DNA from: Schistocerca nitens
Taxonomy: Eukaryota > Arthropoda > Insecta > Orthoptera > Acrididae
Direction of reading: 5' to 3'
Length of the DNA: 64,000 nt
NCBI RefSeq assembly: GCF_023898315.1
Contig: NC_064617.1
Span: 620,115,000-620,178,999, forward strand
The position numbers and the translations under genes are program-made. The notes under the pieces are model-generated. The model was not told the origin of the DNA and searched no databases. It saw only the letters and a program-made list of their open reading frames with translations. This document shows, in pieces, positions 41,521-54,989 of this stretch. Within the stretch, counting starts at the first letter, position 1; each line of letters begins with the position of its first letter.

Positions 41521-42447
41521 TAAATGTTTATGTCATACTGATTTCCGAAATCAGCTTCAATTATTATAGGGACCTGATCGATTTTACAGTTTATTCAAAA
41601 CAATTCTTCCTTGGGACATACTTTTTTTTCTTTTTTCCTGACGCTAGGGTCCCTGGAAGGCGACGGGGAAATGTCCCGGATGCCGCATCCTAGGTACGCT
41701 CTTGACACCAAGATTCTCTTGTCCGGTAGATGTGAGCCCTGCAGTACTGTGTCTTCATTACCAACGTTTCGGGAATTCAAGAACAATAACGTTGTCTCCA
41801 ACAGAGCGTCTATTGTTTGCCCTACGCGATGTCAGTGAGTGAACAACTCGCCCTCTTTTTTTTTGTCCATCGTACATATTTGCAAATATTGAATGACCAT
41901 GTTCAGAATAGTTGCGTTAATCGTAAATAAAACACCTACACTTAAACAACAAACGGTGTGCGAAATGTCGTAGGTTCTTCCTTATCTTGTTATCGGCAGG
42001 ACAGCGGATCAACATACGAGGATAGTTCCTACAGTGTTCAATAAAGAGCTGATAATACTTAATGAAATTCCGTGCAGGTGAAGCGCCCACACACCAGCGC
42101 AGTAGTTAGATCGTCCGCGAACGGGTCGATTCGCACTCGTCGGTCGAGAGCTTCATGTACAAACTAGGCGATGCAAGCGACGACGGTCCACACACGGGTC
42201 GATGGGTACCTGTCGCCGTGGCCGATTTTCTTTCAGTCAGCCTCCGGCTTCCAACTAGGAGCTCCTAAACTTCGTTGGTTATTCACTTCAATAGCGGACA
42301 GTGTAATGAACAGTTCTTCTATTGCGGGAGATACTGAGATGTCCTGATGCCGGTGGAAGAAGAGAAAGAAGTAGTGAGAGTTACCGGTATATGTCCAACA
42401 TGTCCGACAGAACAGACACCACTGAAATATATAGGCTTCTTATTATG
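41521..42447. other. No recognised gene
   Basis: Mixed unique-looking sequence. The last part (about 42395-42420) has GTCCGACAGAACAGACACCAC, a phrase also found near 44219 and, in a variant, near 43820. Confidence 0.45.
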
Positions 42448-42449
42448 TA

Positions 42450-43096
42450 CTGGGTGATCAAAAAGTCAGTATAAATTTGAAAACTGAAAAAATCACAGAA
42501 TAATGTAGATGGAGAGGTACAAATTGACACACATGCTTGGAATGACATGGGGTTTTATTAGAACCAAAAAAATACAAAAGTTCAAAAAATGTCCCCCAGA
42601 TGGCTATTCATCTGATCAGAATATCAATAATTAGCATAAGAAAGTAAGACAAGGCAAAGATGATGTTCTTTACAGGAAATGCTCAATATGTCCACCATCA
42701 TTCCTCAACAATAGCTGTAGTCGAGGAATAATGTTGTGAACAGCACTGTAAAGCATGTCCGGAGTTATGGTGAGGCATTGGCGTCGGATGTTGTCTTTCA
42801 ACATCCCTAGATGTGTTGGTCGATCACGATACACTTGCGACTTCAGTTAACCCCAAAGCTAATAATGGCACAGACTGAGGTCTGGGGACCTGGGAGGCCA
42901 AGCATGACGAAAGTGGTGGCTGAGCACAAGATCATCACCAAACGACGCACGCAAGAGATATGTCGGACATTTTGTGTTTTTTTTCCTTTTGCTTCTAATA
43001 AAAGCCCATGTCATTCCAAGCATTTTTACCTCTCTATCTACATTATTCCGTGGTTTATTACGTTTTCAAATTTATACTCACTTTTTGATCAGCCGG
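42450..43096 (-). mobile_element. Mariner-like transposon, internally deleted
   Basis: Inverted ends of about 105 bp: CTGGGTGATCAAAAAGTCAG at the left and the complement of CTCACTTTTTGATCAGCCGG at the right, with TA outside both (42448-42449, 43097-43098). The minus strand between them encodes only a transposase C-terminus: WPPRSPDLSLCHY near 42895 (third Asp region), then LKSQVYRDRPTHLGMLKDNIRRQC and LLLRNDGGHIEHFL (about 42845-42675). Two or more stops. Related in type to the element at 1-865. Confidence 0.88.
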
Positions 43097-43189
43097 TACA
43101 TTGAAGGTAGAAGGAGGGAGAGGGGGGGGGGGGTGACGGGGAGAAAGGGAAGGAACTAATGATATCAGGTGCTGCAAGTCTTCATGCGT

Positions 43190-43466
43190 AATCAGCGGTG
43201 ACGAATGGTAGGGTCTGCCAGACCAGCACTCTAACCCGGGATCTCCTGCTTACTAGGTAGTTGTGTTAACCACTGCGCCACTCAGACAATGGTCGCCGCA
43301 AACTCACGGACTATATCGGCACGCTCCATTACTGACTCACGTTCCAATTTGGACCCCCCCCCCCTCCCCCCTATCTGTAGTTCCTGTCCATGTCCGCCAT
43401 GCTCCTATGCTCACTAATTGTAGATTCCCGCTGGAGGTCGAATGTAAATGAAGGTTGTTCATTCAT
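43190..43466 (-). repeat. tRNA-derived SINE, third family
   Basis: Minus-strand tRNA-like head: complement of AACCCGGGATCTCCTGCTTACTAGGTAG and ACCACTGCGCCAC (about 43230-43275). It is followed by body sequence with a run of C at 43353-43367. It is split near its end by the SINE at 43477-43706. Confidence 0.6.
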
Positions 43467-43476
43467 TGCCCATCGA

Positions 43477-43706
43477 GGTTGGTTGGTTGGTTGGATGATT
43501 TGGGGGAGAGGACCGAACAGCGAGGTCATCAGTCCCTTCACCTTACAGAACGATGGGGAAGGAAATGAGCTGTGCGCTTTAAAAGGAACCATCCCGGCAT
43601 TGTCTCAAGCGATTTTATGGAAATCATGGGAAACCTAAACCAGGATGACCGGACAAGGGTTTGAACCGTCGTCGACCCGAACGCGAGTTCAGTGCGCCAC
43701 GCTCGG
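43477..43706 (-). repeat. tRNA-derived SINE, fourth family
   Basis: Begins with a GGTTGGTTGGTTGG repeat; body has GAGGTCATCAGTCCCTTC and GGAACCATCCCGGCATT. It ends in a minus-strand tRNA-like head (complement of GGTTTGAACCGTCGTCG and AGTGCGCCACGCTCGG). TGCCCATCGA at 43467-43476 and TGCCTATCGA at 43707-43716 is a 10 bp duplication with one mismatch. Confidence 0.85.
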
Positions 43707-43731
43707 TGCCTATCGATGCGAATCAATTATA

Positions 43732-43852
43732 TGAATGCATGGTGTCGGTTCTTTCTGGCATGTCCAAATCCAAAATTATTAAGCACTGAGGACATGGACA
43801 GGGACTCTGGATAAGTGACCGAAAGAACAGACACCACGCATTCACGTAGTAT
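43732..43852. repeat. Short inverted repeat
   Basis: GAATGCATGGTGTCGGTTCTTTC is complementary to GAAAGAACAGACACCACGCATTC about 75 bp away; the flanking GGCATGTCC/GGACATGG also pair loosely. Could be a small MITE or the stem of a longer element. Confidence 0.6.
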
Positions 43853-46384
43853 ACATTTCTGTTAGAGCGCAAAGGTCACTAACATTTGTTTCAGCACGGG
43901 TGCATTAATATCGTCCGAACTCCTGCGTAATTTGCAAGTAGGGGGCTAATATACGAGGGACGTTGCTTTGCAGCGTACGATAAGTTAAAAATTTTAGTCA
44001 GTCAATGACCGTGTGCGGATGGCCGAAGAAGCCAAAGCAACCGATCATGAGAAATTGTAAATCCGAGCTCGACCCCCGGCGAGGCACAAATTTTCAGCTT
44101 TCGCCATTGCATTATCACAATGCCCTGTGAGCTATAAGTTACGAATTCCTACCCACCCTTCCCTATCGTTCCCCATCTTTCAATTTCATATAAATGTATG
44201 TATCAGCCACATCATCCGTCATGTCCGACAGAACAGATACATTCACATATGTACCGGTACGTTTATGTTAGTGTTATAATGACTTTATTTCCTCTAATAT
44301 TTCTTTGTCGCAGTATGGCATTGTTACGTTTCTCCTACTTACTAGGCACTGCCCAGTCATTTATTTGTTCGCCTTAGAACTGTTTGTTGCTTGAACTGCG
44401 TTGTGGTATTGTGTTGACTAATTTCTGTAGCTGTCTCAGTGCTATTTTTGAGGTGAAATGAGAAAGCTCAAAGCATCTCTTAAAAGAAAAGAGGCATGCT
44501 CCCATGGAACCTGATATATTAATTTGCAAGGAAATACTGATAATCGTAAACAAACACAAACTTTTTCTATGAAAAATGTTGAAGCTTCATTCGGTCTAGG
44601 GAATTACAGGAATTAGTGGAAAAATGATATATGTTAATTAGATTGGAATCATTATGATCGCGTTGAGATCAGCAATCGCTGAATCTACACAATGGAGATA
44701 GAACACCAATCAATCGCGAAATCCGTCGTTTTATTACAGCAGATTTAGATTTAGACTATTACATAGTCATCCTCAGTGTATAGAACAACAGGTGACTCTA
44801 CACCTAAGTCAAACGTAGTAAACAGTTGATTGATATAGAGCATACGAGAGGCTCCCTACTGAATCATGAACAGGATACCATGTTAGGCTCCTGCGTGCTG
44901 TACATCAACCAATGTTGTTTACTATGCGGCACTTCGGACAGGCGTAACCCGTTGTCATATGCACTGAAGTTTACTATGTAACAGTTGAGGTCTAGCTCTG
45001 TTGTAGTAAAACGACGACCTTCCCGATCGATTGCTGTTCTGTTCTCTAAGGTCAATACGATATATATTATAGATATAATTTTTAAGAAAGTACAAAGGTG
45101 TGGAAATGGATTCACTAAAAAGCCTAATGAGTTGTTCCACTTCAAAATTTGGAAGATATGTCGAAAAACTGGATTTGTGATACTGTGATTACTTTTAATG
45201 GTCGAACAGATGGCACATTAAAAGTTAATGAGAGATTTAAAATACCCGTAGGGAAAAATACGACAAAGTATTTGAAGAATGAAGGAAATTTGCTCTGAGA
45301 AGAAACTGTTAAAAAACGCAGGATGATCCACCAAGGAGGCAAGGAAAGCAAGAAACAGGACGAAATTGCAAAATAAAGTGAAAGGAGCAATGAGTACACA
45401 ATTCACCTGGACAGTTTTCGTTCACGTAAGTCATCGTAAGATACAGTAAAGCATTTTTCAATGTTCAAAGATAATTTTTTGAGTTCGTAATTTTAAAAAA
45501 CTATATCCCGCTTAATTTTTGTAAATTTCATGTGATGCTCTACTTACTATTCTCAACAATATACACTAGAATTACAGCCCTACGTATTAGAGATATGAGA
45601 TTCAAAGAGAATAAATCGAAAACCGGTATTTGTATGTTGAGTTATCAAGGAAAACGATGAAAATGAACATTGTTGCATTGTTAAATTCAAATTGTTAACT
45701 AAAACACTTCTAAACTAATCAGTTATCCAAATGTCAGTCATTCTTGATGTCTTCATGCACATTTATTTCTTCACAATAAATTTAATGGAATTATATTTTA
45801 ATTTTTTTGAGGAACAGAACTTAAAGAATATCCAAAATTTAATAACTGTATCTACCTCTTAAATTATGGCATTCGGAAGTGCATGCAACAAAGCCTTACG
45901 TCGCTGTAAGACAGATATAGCGATGACCAGGAAGTCGCTGTTATGCACACGCGAGCCATCTTACGAGGAACTCGAGAACCGTGACAGGCGAAGGCAAGCA
46001 CGTAGTGTCGGCGTTCTCCGTTAGTGCCGCCACTTACCTTGCGGTCTCAAATGTTTCAGTTTCAAACACGGAAATGGCGTAGACGCAATGAACTTAATCG
46101 TACGATAGCAGAGTCTGTGAAATCCCTGTGAATGACTTTTCCTCTTGAGAGGTGAAGCTAAAATGAATAATCAATTTAAAAGAATAGGACAGAAATTAGC
46201 CCTACACATTGAACACTGTTAGCTCTTTAATAACGTTTCTTGGTTGTTCCCACAACACCCCTGTAAGAAATTTGAACGCAGGAGCTTGCGAATAACTGGC
46301 CCTATTTTTTGTAGTGACTACGTCCCATAAGACACTGTAGGTATGGTGCATAGCGGCGGGTATTATCAATCTTCTTTGCTGTTC
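43853..46384. other. No supported gene; weak SINE trace
   Basis: At about 44000-44130, GCGGATGGCCGAAG and GAGCTCGACCCCCGG followed by ACAAATTTTCAGC look like a decayed tRNA-derived SINE. The rest is AT-rich. A CpG-richer patch at about 45950-46040 contains CACTTACCTTGCGG, complement of a consensus splice donor, but no exon can be supported. Confidence 0.4.
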
Positions 46385-46800
46385 CATTCGCATATTGAGC
46401 GAGGGTAGGATAATTGCCTATATGCCTCTGTACGCTCCCTAATCTTTATCACGTTTTGCTCATTATCTCCATGCCAGATACAGGTTAGTGGCAACGTAAT
46501 GTTCGCGCAGTCATCTTCGAATAAACATTTTTAAAATTTACGTAACGGGATTTCGCGAGAACTATCGCTACAGAATCATTCATCCTGGGATTCAGATTAA
46601 GTTCCTCCGAGCATTTCAGACACACATTCGCGTGGCTGTACCGACTAATTACGATTCGAGCTGCGCGGTTCTGTATTCGTTCGATGTCTGTTGTTATGCT
46701 TACGTCATGTAAGAACGCCAAACACTGAAAAAATATTCTAGAACTGATCGGATCTGCGTGTTTACTTACGCACCACAAATTCCCAGAACCCTTCCAACAT
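46385..46800 (-). mobile_element. LINE fragment, RT C-terminal region
   Basis: Minus-strand frame 46778-46485 reads FLHDVSITTDIERIQNRAARIVISRYSHANV, matching the RAARFV-type C-terminal motif of CR1/L2-group LINEs, then LNLNPRMNDSVAIVLAKSRYVNFKNVYSKM. It differs from the other LINEs here, so it is a third subfamily. The GCGAGGGTAGGATAATTGCCTATATGCCTC stretch near 46400 resembles the 3' region at 23580. Confidence 0.72.
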
Positions 46801-49800
46801 ATTTGCGTTTTCCAATTACATTCAGTAATACCAACTGTCTCACTTCGTATAACTTATTAGTACATACACCAGCAAAAGTCTTGGCTCACCCTATATGTCC
46901 TATAAGCAAGTTGCTATTTCGACTGTTCCTGTACCGATCGGAAGGTCGTCTCTGATGCTGTTCGGAAATGTAGGGCCTACATTTGTTACAGTGAGCGCGA
47001 TTTATCGGTAGAACGCCGCCCATAATGGATTCAGTATTTCAACTGAAATTAAACGACCAGTAGAGATTCCGTGGAACAGTAGAGTGAACATCCGTCATGC
47101 CACAATGGACAATCGCGACCAATGATAGGACCCGCAACATTATATTACTGTATAACATTACTCTATAACATTACTGCCTCTAATTTGAAGTGAAACTTGA
47201 GTTTAACCATCAAATCTAATAATAATAAAATCTGAAGTTACGTAACTGATTGACTGAAAATCCTATCTTTGGCGGAAACGTAATATGAACTGGGGCCACA
47301 CAATGTCATTATGTCTTCTTGATTTGTCGTCGTTAATTTGCATGACAGACAAGAAAAATTACCATTCTTATCACCTTTTTGGCTAGATTTCTGATATTAG
47401 CTACGACCAGCAGACTGACTGGAGAACAATTCGTTTGTCAATTTTCTTATTTATTTGACAGCGAACATAAGATACAGTCCTCCAACCGGAAAACGTTATG
47501 CGGAAAGATTATCGGACTTCAATAAATAAATATGACTGGAGGCTACAACGATTGTAACAAGTAAATGGTAATCACACAAAAAATGGAGCACAGAAAGATC
47601 GCGAACTAAAAGAAATGTATTTAAATATTTCGTTTTCTTTCAGTGATATGCTTTTACGATACATGTCACTGAAAGAGTGACTGAATAACATATTACAGCG
47701 CTAAAAATATTTTTCAGATTTATTAATGTGAAACATCTTTCATGGCACTTACATGAATTGATGCAGCACAGTGACAGTCTCGTATCGGCTATATCAGAGA
47801 CAATAGAGAAGTAAGAAAACAAGAGCGAGTAAGCAAGAGATAAAGTGTGAAAGATAACGAGAGGCCACAACCCAAGACCAAGAGATCTTTTGACACAAGC
47901 ACGTCTCTATATTATTATCTTTGTGTATCTTTTATCTTGGCAATAGTTACGATGTTCATGCATCGCTGCATTACCTAGACGCTTCTCAGAAAAAAAATTA
48001 AAATTTATTTCACTTAAGCATAAAAAATTCTTGAAGATTGACTGTACAAAAGCCCTCTTGAATGTTGGTTTCTGTGTGCACTCTAGCTTCTGAGATCAAC
48101 TTTCACACACAGTGGGTAATTCTTAGGAGTCTTTCATTATAAGATACATTATTGTCCATATGGATCATGACTCAAGGACGCCCATACTATAGTTCGTAGT
48201 GGGGCAGGCTAGACCAGGGGCTGTGGGGTATTTTTAATACTCTGGATGACGAATGGTGACTTGTAAGCATCCGTAAAAAAGTTGCAGTCCGACCCTCTTA
48301 TAGATGTGCGTCATACCGTCTTTTAAATCACTTTCATGAAATAAAAACACCTTTTCGCATTATATTACTCCCTTTCCCTCATAGCTGAAGCTGGGGGGGG
48401 GGAGAGGGGGTGCTTGGCCCAGACCCTCCCACCCCCTTGCGCCCCGGATAGGGCGCCCTTGTCATGGCTATTGGGTGCAGATTTTTTCTCCTTTCATCAC
48501 ATTACTATCATAAGTTAACCGAATGCTTGCAGCATATGCATTTTAATTGGTTCTTAAAAAAATTGACATTTGCTGCTGTTGGTGACCGTTTCTGTAGCTT
48601 CACAGAGATTTGACTTGTGCTTCAAATGATTTTTGTTTGTCCACCTGCTCAGACGGGAACCACTGGACAATGAGGCAAAAGATTCAAGATTTCATTTAAC
48701 ATTGACGCAAAAGTCTAATACGTTATATGAAAACAATTTTATTGTTTTATCAAGTTTTGTAAATGAAGGATTAGAAATAATACGTGCATTAAAAAACTGA
48801 CATTATATTGAAATATGACCAGTTTCCTAATAAATTTACGTTTCTTTGTATTTCACACTGCAAGTGTCTACTTGTAAATGTTTGCCTTCAAGTAATTACT
48901 ACTGACTTTGTTCATTACAAATGAGAAAACGTTAGTGTTTGTCTAGTTTCTCGTTTATTATGAGAACATTTTGTTTCCTCATTTACACATTTTGAAACAG
49001 TTTCGATGACATTAAACGCAGAACAGGACCCAGGAACACCGACTGGTAAGCCAAAGTGTCGAAGGTATTCGGCCGGACACAGCATGGCCAGGTTGTGATC
49101 TTTCAGAGGTCAGGCATCTCATTGGATATGGATGCATGAGACATAATCGTTCTGCATCACGTTACAAACAGTGTCACGAAGCGTCGGTTGAAAAGATGTT
49201 TCTTTAGCATAAATACTTTTACAAGGATGCAATGCTTATGATTATCATATTGTTCGTTGTGCCAGGTTTTAATTTCATTTCGACTTCTTCATATATGAGT
49301 TTGCGTTTCTGTTTTATCCATGGTAGTGTTGTATGGCTCCTTTCTTTCTTGTACTTCTTTCACTGTTTCTTATTCGTGATGTGGTCACCATCAACACCGT
49401 TCAGAAATGATGCCTCTACAAGTACTTGCTGAGTGTCCTTCGTAGAGCCAATTCTACATGGCATTTCCTCGTAATGTAAATGTTGCACGACGACGAAACA
49501 TCCCACAGCGCCAATCTAAAGTCTAGTGCTTAGCATTGTCTTCGACACACGTTATAGTTCTGGCTGCAGTGACAGTTTGCTGCACCAAAGTTTTTTTACT
49601 CAGGGATGTAACTTTCGAGTTGGCAGTGCATCGCTTTTCTTTCCGCTTAGAAGTTCCTTCACACGATGCTGCACGTGCTAACACGATTCGACACAGCAAC
49701 TGAAGTAATTGTAAAACGGTACTTTGTTTGAATAGCTCTAGATTTTTTGTCCTTCTCAGCACACTAGTGCCTTTGTGTGATTCACTGTTCATTACATATA

Positions 49801-50989
49801 CAAAGTTCGTGCACTATCGCCTCCTACAAAAATCTCTGATGGCACTGACTTTTACATTCGATTGCAGTCCCAACCATGCGCCTCATAAAATCCTTTATTT
49901 ATACCATTACAGGATGAAAACTATTCGTTTTAGATTAAGTTCAGAACAGCTCCGTTCATGTGTCATGCATAGTTGTTAACTTTAATATATTTTTTTTACT
50001 AAAGAACTTATTTCGCATTAAACTCACAAATGTCACTAACGTATTTACTTTACGTACAATTTTTAGGTAGTTCTCTCAATTCGCGTTTGAAGTTGTATCT
50101 GGTCTCATTTTATTGGAGGTTGTGGACTTGCTTTACATTGGTATATCATTTGCAAAGGAAACGGCACCCAGCCAAATTTATTGATTTAAGGAACCCGTTG
50201 TTCAAGATGCCTGTAGCATCTTTCTACGCTTGAACACCACACATCACAAAAGAGAAGCTGATTAGCATAATAAGAACCAAAGCAATGTCTGAGGTCATAG
50301 TTGTGCCAAAATGAAATGCATACTACTTAAATGTACTAAAGTTGGTGACTCACACCTTTTGATTTCTTAGTAAGGTACATACACAGCCATCAATTACTAA
50401 AGCTGCTACTAACGTCTGATTAACATTTTTTAGATACTTATGTACGCATTTTATTTGAGTTAGCAGAAGGTGCCTGTACTGATTGTTTTAATCTTTTCGT
50501 TTTGGCATCCTTGGATTAGTTTCACCCATCTCATTGTTTATCCATTACTGCACATATTTAGATACAAGGAAAAAACATACCGAGAGAAATGAATGCAAAA
50601 GATTAAACCCCTCTAGAATATCAATGAAAATTACATACTAAGCGTCCCCTGCACTTACCTCTCTGACCTGTGGACTGTTGTGTCCCAAAATACAAGTAAA
50701 ATCTTTCACGTGCTTGATTTACAACTGAGATACAGACAGGTTACTCAATAAAGGTTCTTTACTCACTGTCCTCGATTTTCATTTGTAGCCGATGCGTCAC
50801 TTCATTACTAACATAATTATGAACTCTCTTCACTAACGCAAAATTCTTCGGAATTATTTTACGCTATAATACAATAACTTACAATAGTAAAAAGTCTGTA
50901 CACAAGAAATAACGAAATATATAAATCTTAATGCCACAGAGAAAAGCATAAATCATAAGTAAGGTCTCGTAATTACTGTATATATCTTT
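46801..50989. other. No recognised gene
   Basis: About 4.2 kb of AT-rich DNA. Short frames (for example 49523-49792 minus, 50030-50233 plus) match nothing I recognise. A G-run with C-rich neighbour (about 48390-48450) is low complexity. No SINE, inverted ends or transposase motif seen. Confidence 0.5.
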
Positions 50990-52130
50990 TTAGGTCTTGA
51001 TGAGGATACATGTATTGTATTTTGTTTCGTTCATGGTAGGGTAGTAAATAACATCCATCATAAGGGTTACTGATAACCCCGTAAGGCTCTGTGTACTTTA
51101 ACCGCCATTTTTTGTTTTTCCTTATTGAAAAGAAGGCTTGGGATGTGACTTTATTGAAACCTTCTCTCGTAACTGAGATCTTTGTACTCTACTAAGGTTC
51201 TTGTGGTACTTCGTTTTCCTGCACTGTGTAAATGAAATGACTGTTTGTTTTATTTTCTTTTCCCTTGATATCTGCTCTCTTGGCATATGTGGAAAGGGAC
51301 CAAATTCATTCATAGTTCTCTTGCTTCCTAAACATAGGTTCAGCAGTGCATAATTGGTGGATGTGTGTGGTAAGTTGTTTACTATATCTTGGAAAAGTTT
51401 TATATATTGTACCCATTTTCTCTGATTATTTGGTGTATACGTTCTTATAGACCAATCGAAATTCCAGGAAACTCATTCCACCAGGTTTCCTTCCAGTTGT
51501 AACCACGAAATTAACACTTGTTTATTGTTCTGTTCATCCAGAAAGGACTTCCATTTATTGTTAGTAAAACTGGCAGCACTGTCAGACAGCACTGCTCTGG
51601 GCTTTCCTAGATTGGTATGTTATCATTGACAGTTCTCTTAACGACGAGGCAGAAGTGGTGGTCTTTGTAGCGTATTTTTATGTGCTTACTAAATGTGATT
51701 AATAAAGCCACAACATACATCACGCCCCCATGCGCCTATGGTAAGGGTGTAGCGACATCTACAGTTACGATTCCTAGGGTTTTGAAAATATCATAGCATG
51801 TAATTGGGTGTGACAACACACAATAATGGGCTTAGGTTTTTGGCGTATCACACATGTTCTCAACACTCGGTGTACTGTGAGCGTAAAAGCTGTATACTGT
51901 CCTTGTATTCGTTCGAGAAACGTTTAGACTTGAGGAGGATATATAATTTTATTCGTTTATATGTTAAGGATTACTTAGTTTCAGGGGAATATAGGCTGAT
52001 TTGAGGATTATGTTGTGTCATGGGGTATTTTATATATTTTATATTATTCAGTTTGCAGTGCTGTAATTTTCGTTGATCATTGAGCAGCAGTTAGATTATT
52101 GTTTGGGTTAAAACTAGAGATAGGGTCGTT
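50990..52130 (-). mobile_element. Ty3/gypsy-type LTR element fossil, integrase part
   Basis: The minus strand shows integrase features in order: FSKHIKIRYKDHHF near 51680, PRAVLSDSAASFTNNKWKSFL near 51580, then a YTPNNQRKWVQYIKLFQDIVNNLPH stretch near 51400. Gag, protease and LTRs were not found beside it. It is an old, broken fragment with numerous breaks. Confidence 0.72.
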
Positions 52131-52336
52131 GCTGGAACCTACCATGGAACCCCTCACATAATAAAATTTTGAGTACTATTCAGGCCAAATATTTTCTTAG
52201 TTTCACTTTGGTTAGAGAAACCCTGTCTCAATGTTCTACATTTACAACGACTTGGGCCATTTATGTTCTTGAAGGGAACAAATCGTTGCAATCAAAGAAA
52301 AGTCCGTAGCCAGAATGTATTTCTTGGTAACACTAC

Positions 52337-53012
52337 TGAAACGTCCCCTTAGAAAAATTTATGAATGATTGTGCTGATAAATCACTTATGTTATTTGATT
52401 TTCAAACAGCTGAGCAAAACTGAACGTGCACAGAGATTTCTCTCTTTACTTATTCAGATCAACAATAAACTGACACAATATTGTTTGCACAATAATCCCT
52501 TCAAAAGAATGGCCCTGACTAACAATAACCTATGCCTTTCATGAATCATTTACCTCACAAAAATCTTCGTTACTCGAACTACATCAATACAGCGAGCACC
52601 AATACTGCCAGCCAAATAAAAGATTCCAACTACTGAAGTCACTAACTACTGATAGGCATAGTTAGCAAATGAAAGATTTTGATAGAGAACAAACAATGTA
52701 TTTATACTAATAGTGTTCAAAAGATATCAGTTCATGACACCCAGTCTTACAAATTTACTGTCTCTCATGGGCACACATCCAGATCAACCGTTCTCAAAAC
52801 TCCGCCATCTCACTCCCCACATCTACCACTGCTGGCGGCTCACCTCCAACTGCGCAACGCTACGCGCTGTTCACATCCAAGTGCCCAACACTACAATAGC
52901 GAATATTCCAACAATGCCAACCAGCCACAGACTGCACACAGCACAGCCAGTGATTTTCATACAGAGCGCTACGTGACGTTACCAACATAAAAACCTAAAC
53001 AGCCTACTTACA
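52337..53012 (-). repeat. Solo LTR
   Basis: The complement of the LTR at 12838-13443, complete from TGAAACGTCCCC to GCCTACTTACA. CTAC on both sides (52333-52336, 53013-53016) fits the 4 bp duplication of Ty3/gypsy-type insertion. Loss of the internal region by recombination between LTRs is the usual explanation. Confidence 0.88.
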
Positions 53013-54989
53013 CTACCATCTATAATTTTGTGTCAGATTTCGCCCTGAAATTCGGCTTTAGCTGTATCATGTCTGGATAGCAGGGGAGACATACTCAGAA
53101 CCTTTGGCCACTCATATCAGCATCATGGAAATGCTGAAGAATAAATGTATTTAGCGTAAATTTAGTTAAGTTAAGGTAGCAAGTGCTGCCGTATAAGATA
53201 ATATATGAACTTGTTCATTTCGAGATTTCTACTATCATATGTAAGGATTATTTTTGTGTATTATTTCATTTCTGGGGAGACAGATTGGGTTTGTTGCTAC
53301 TTGCGACACCATGCACTGCGTTTATGGAGTAGCAAGTAGGGGTAACTGTGAGCGTGCAAGCTGTGACAGGAGAATAGAGCGGCAGTTTCCCGCCGCAGAG
53401 CACGGAGCTGGCGGTTGTTACGGGGCCGTGGCGAGCGGCTAGCGTGTACGCGTCGTTGGAAAAACTCGAGTTGACGCTCGACAGGGGCGCATATGACCGT
53501 GTTTGCGTTCTTGGAGAAATTTACATGACACAGAAAAATCGATAAAAACAGAACTAATAGTGACACAGAGGTACGAGTTGGCACTCATGGACAGAAAAAT
53601 ATGTAAAGCTAAATTACCTAGACGTGGCACAAAAATATATAATAGCCTAAAAACTGTAGTTGTCTTAAAATTTGTAAATTTGTGAAAGTTCACAAGCTAA
53701 TATCTTGGCAATGCTTTGGCCGATTACTACGAACAAAGTGTTTACATTGCGGTTAATAGGGCTGCATCGAGCAATCATAGCCGATTTAGCAGAATGTGTA
53801 CCGTTTTTTCAATGAGAGGTCGGAATATGGGATTCGCCTGAGAGAAACTATGTTTCTGGTAGTAAATAAATTTAAAGAGACGAAACTAGCGGCAGCATTC
53901 TAAAGTTTAAAGAGGTAGAAGAGTAATTAAGTATGTATTTTTATTTGTTTGTTTATCGTTAGTATCAAAAATCCGGGAAAAGCAATATCACGCCACAAGA
54001 ACATTATTTGTGATAAACGATGGGAGATACAGAAAATTAGACCTTAAATTGATATTGCCCGGAAATTTCCGATATGTTTCAATGTATCATATGTGTTTTA
54101 GTGTTTAGTTTTAGAATATTTGTAATTCTTTTTGTCAAACATTGTTTTGAGTTAGGCAGTTGTTTCGACGTTGCATAGGGCGGCCATCTCTGATGGCAGG
54201 GGAGTTGGTTCTGAGCAACGCTAAGAGGCGGAGTTTCCGCGCATCTGAGGATAGTAGTGGGTTCGTAGGCACGTTCGGGGACAAGTATGTATGTAGCGAC
54301 GTTCGAAAGCGATCAAGTGGAGCGCAATATAGTGGTTTAGGACAGCAGATAAGAGTGTATTTTGTGAATTGTGAACAGGCTGTACAGTGCCGTGATCTCG
54401 ACATATGAATTTTATGGTGAAGTATTGTAGCATCAGTTTTTAAAGGCCGCCCTTACGTGAAAGCCCGTCAGACTGCATTTAGAACGTTTAGTGAATATAT
54501 TGAAGAAAAATAAACTACTTGTTCAAATTGTAAATCAACGTGAGTGACTCAGTATTTTAAATTTCACTGCAGTACCTGCCTGCATTGTTTTGTTATATTT
54601 TATTTCAGCTTAAAAATTGGGTTTACGACAGGTGTGAGCTGTCATCCCACGACGAAAACGTAGCCAAACATTGAGACCTGCCACATCTTTGGGCCAATCA
54701 ATTAAGCTGAGTGTAACAAGTCTATATATATATATTCTCGTGCCATAGCACATGGGGGCTCGACCCAATCCATTCAAACTTCAGTGTGTAGTGCCCAGTA
54801 CAGACGTAGTATGCAGCGTTTCATATTCGAAAATTAGCAATATCTTTATAATTATTGCACGAACTTATTTATAACATAGTGCCCCTATACACAATGTGGG
54901 CACCAAACTACTGACGCTTGGCAAACTGTAGGTAACTAATATGACTGTTTATCACGATGGTGAAATGAAATATTATCATGGAAAGATTA
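53013..54989. other. No recognised gene
   Basis: Contains two GC-richer patches (53330-53480 and 54170-54310) in AT-rich DNA. They could belong to an LTR or an old promoter region, but no matching repeat in the window confirms either. Confidence 0.4.

Noticed and set aside
45950-46090. Possible first exon with splice donor (CACTTACCTTGCGG on the plus strand)
   Set aside because: A single consensus donor and a CpG-richer patch are not enough; no coding frame or second exon was found.
53330-54640. Possible long LTR or host promoter from GC-rich patches
   Set aside because: No second copy, no target duplication and no adjoining coding sequence.
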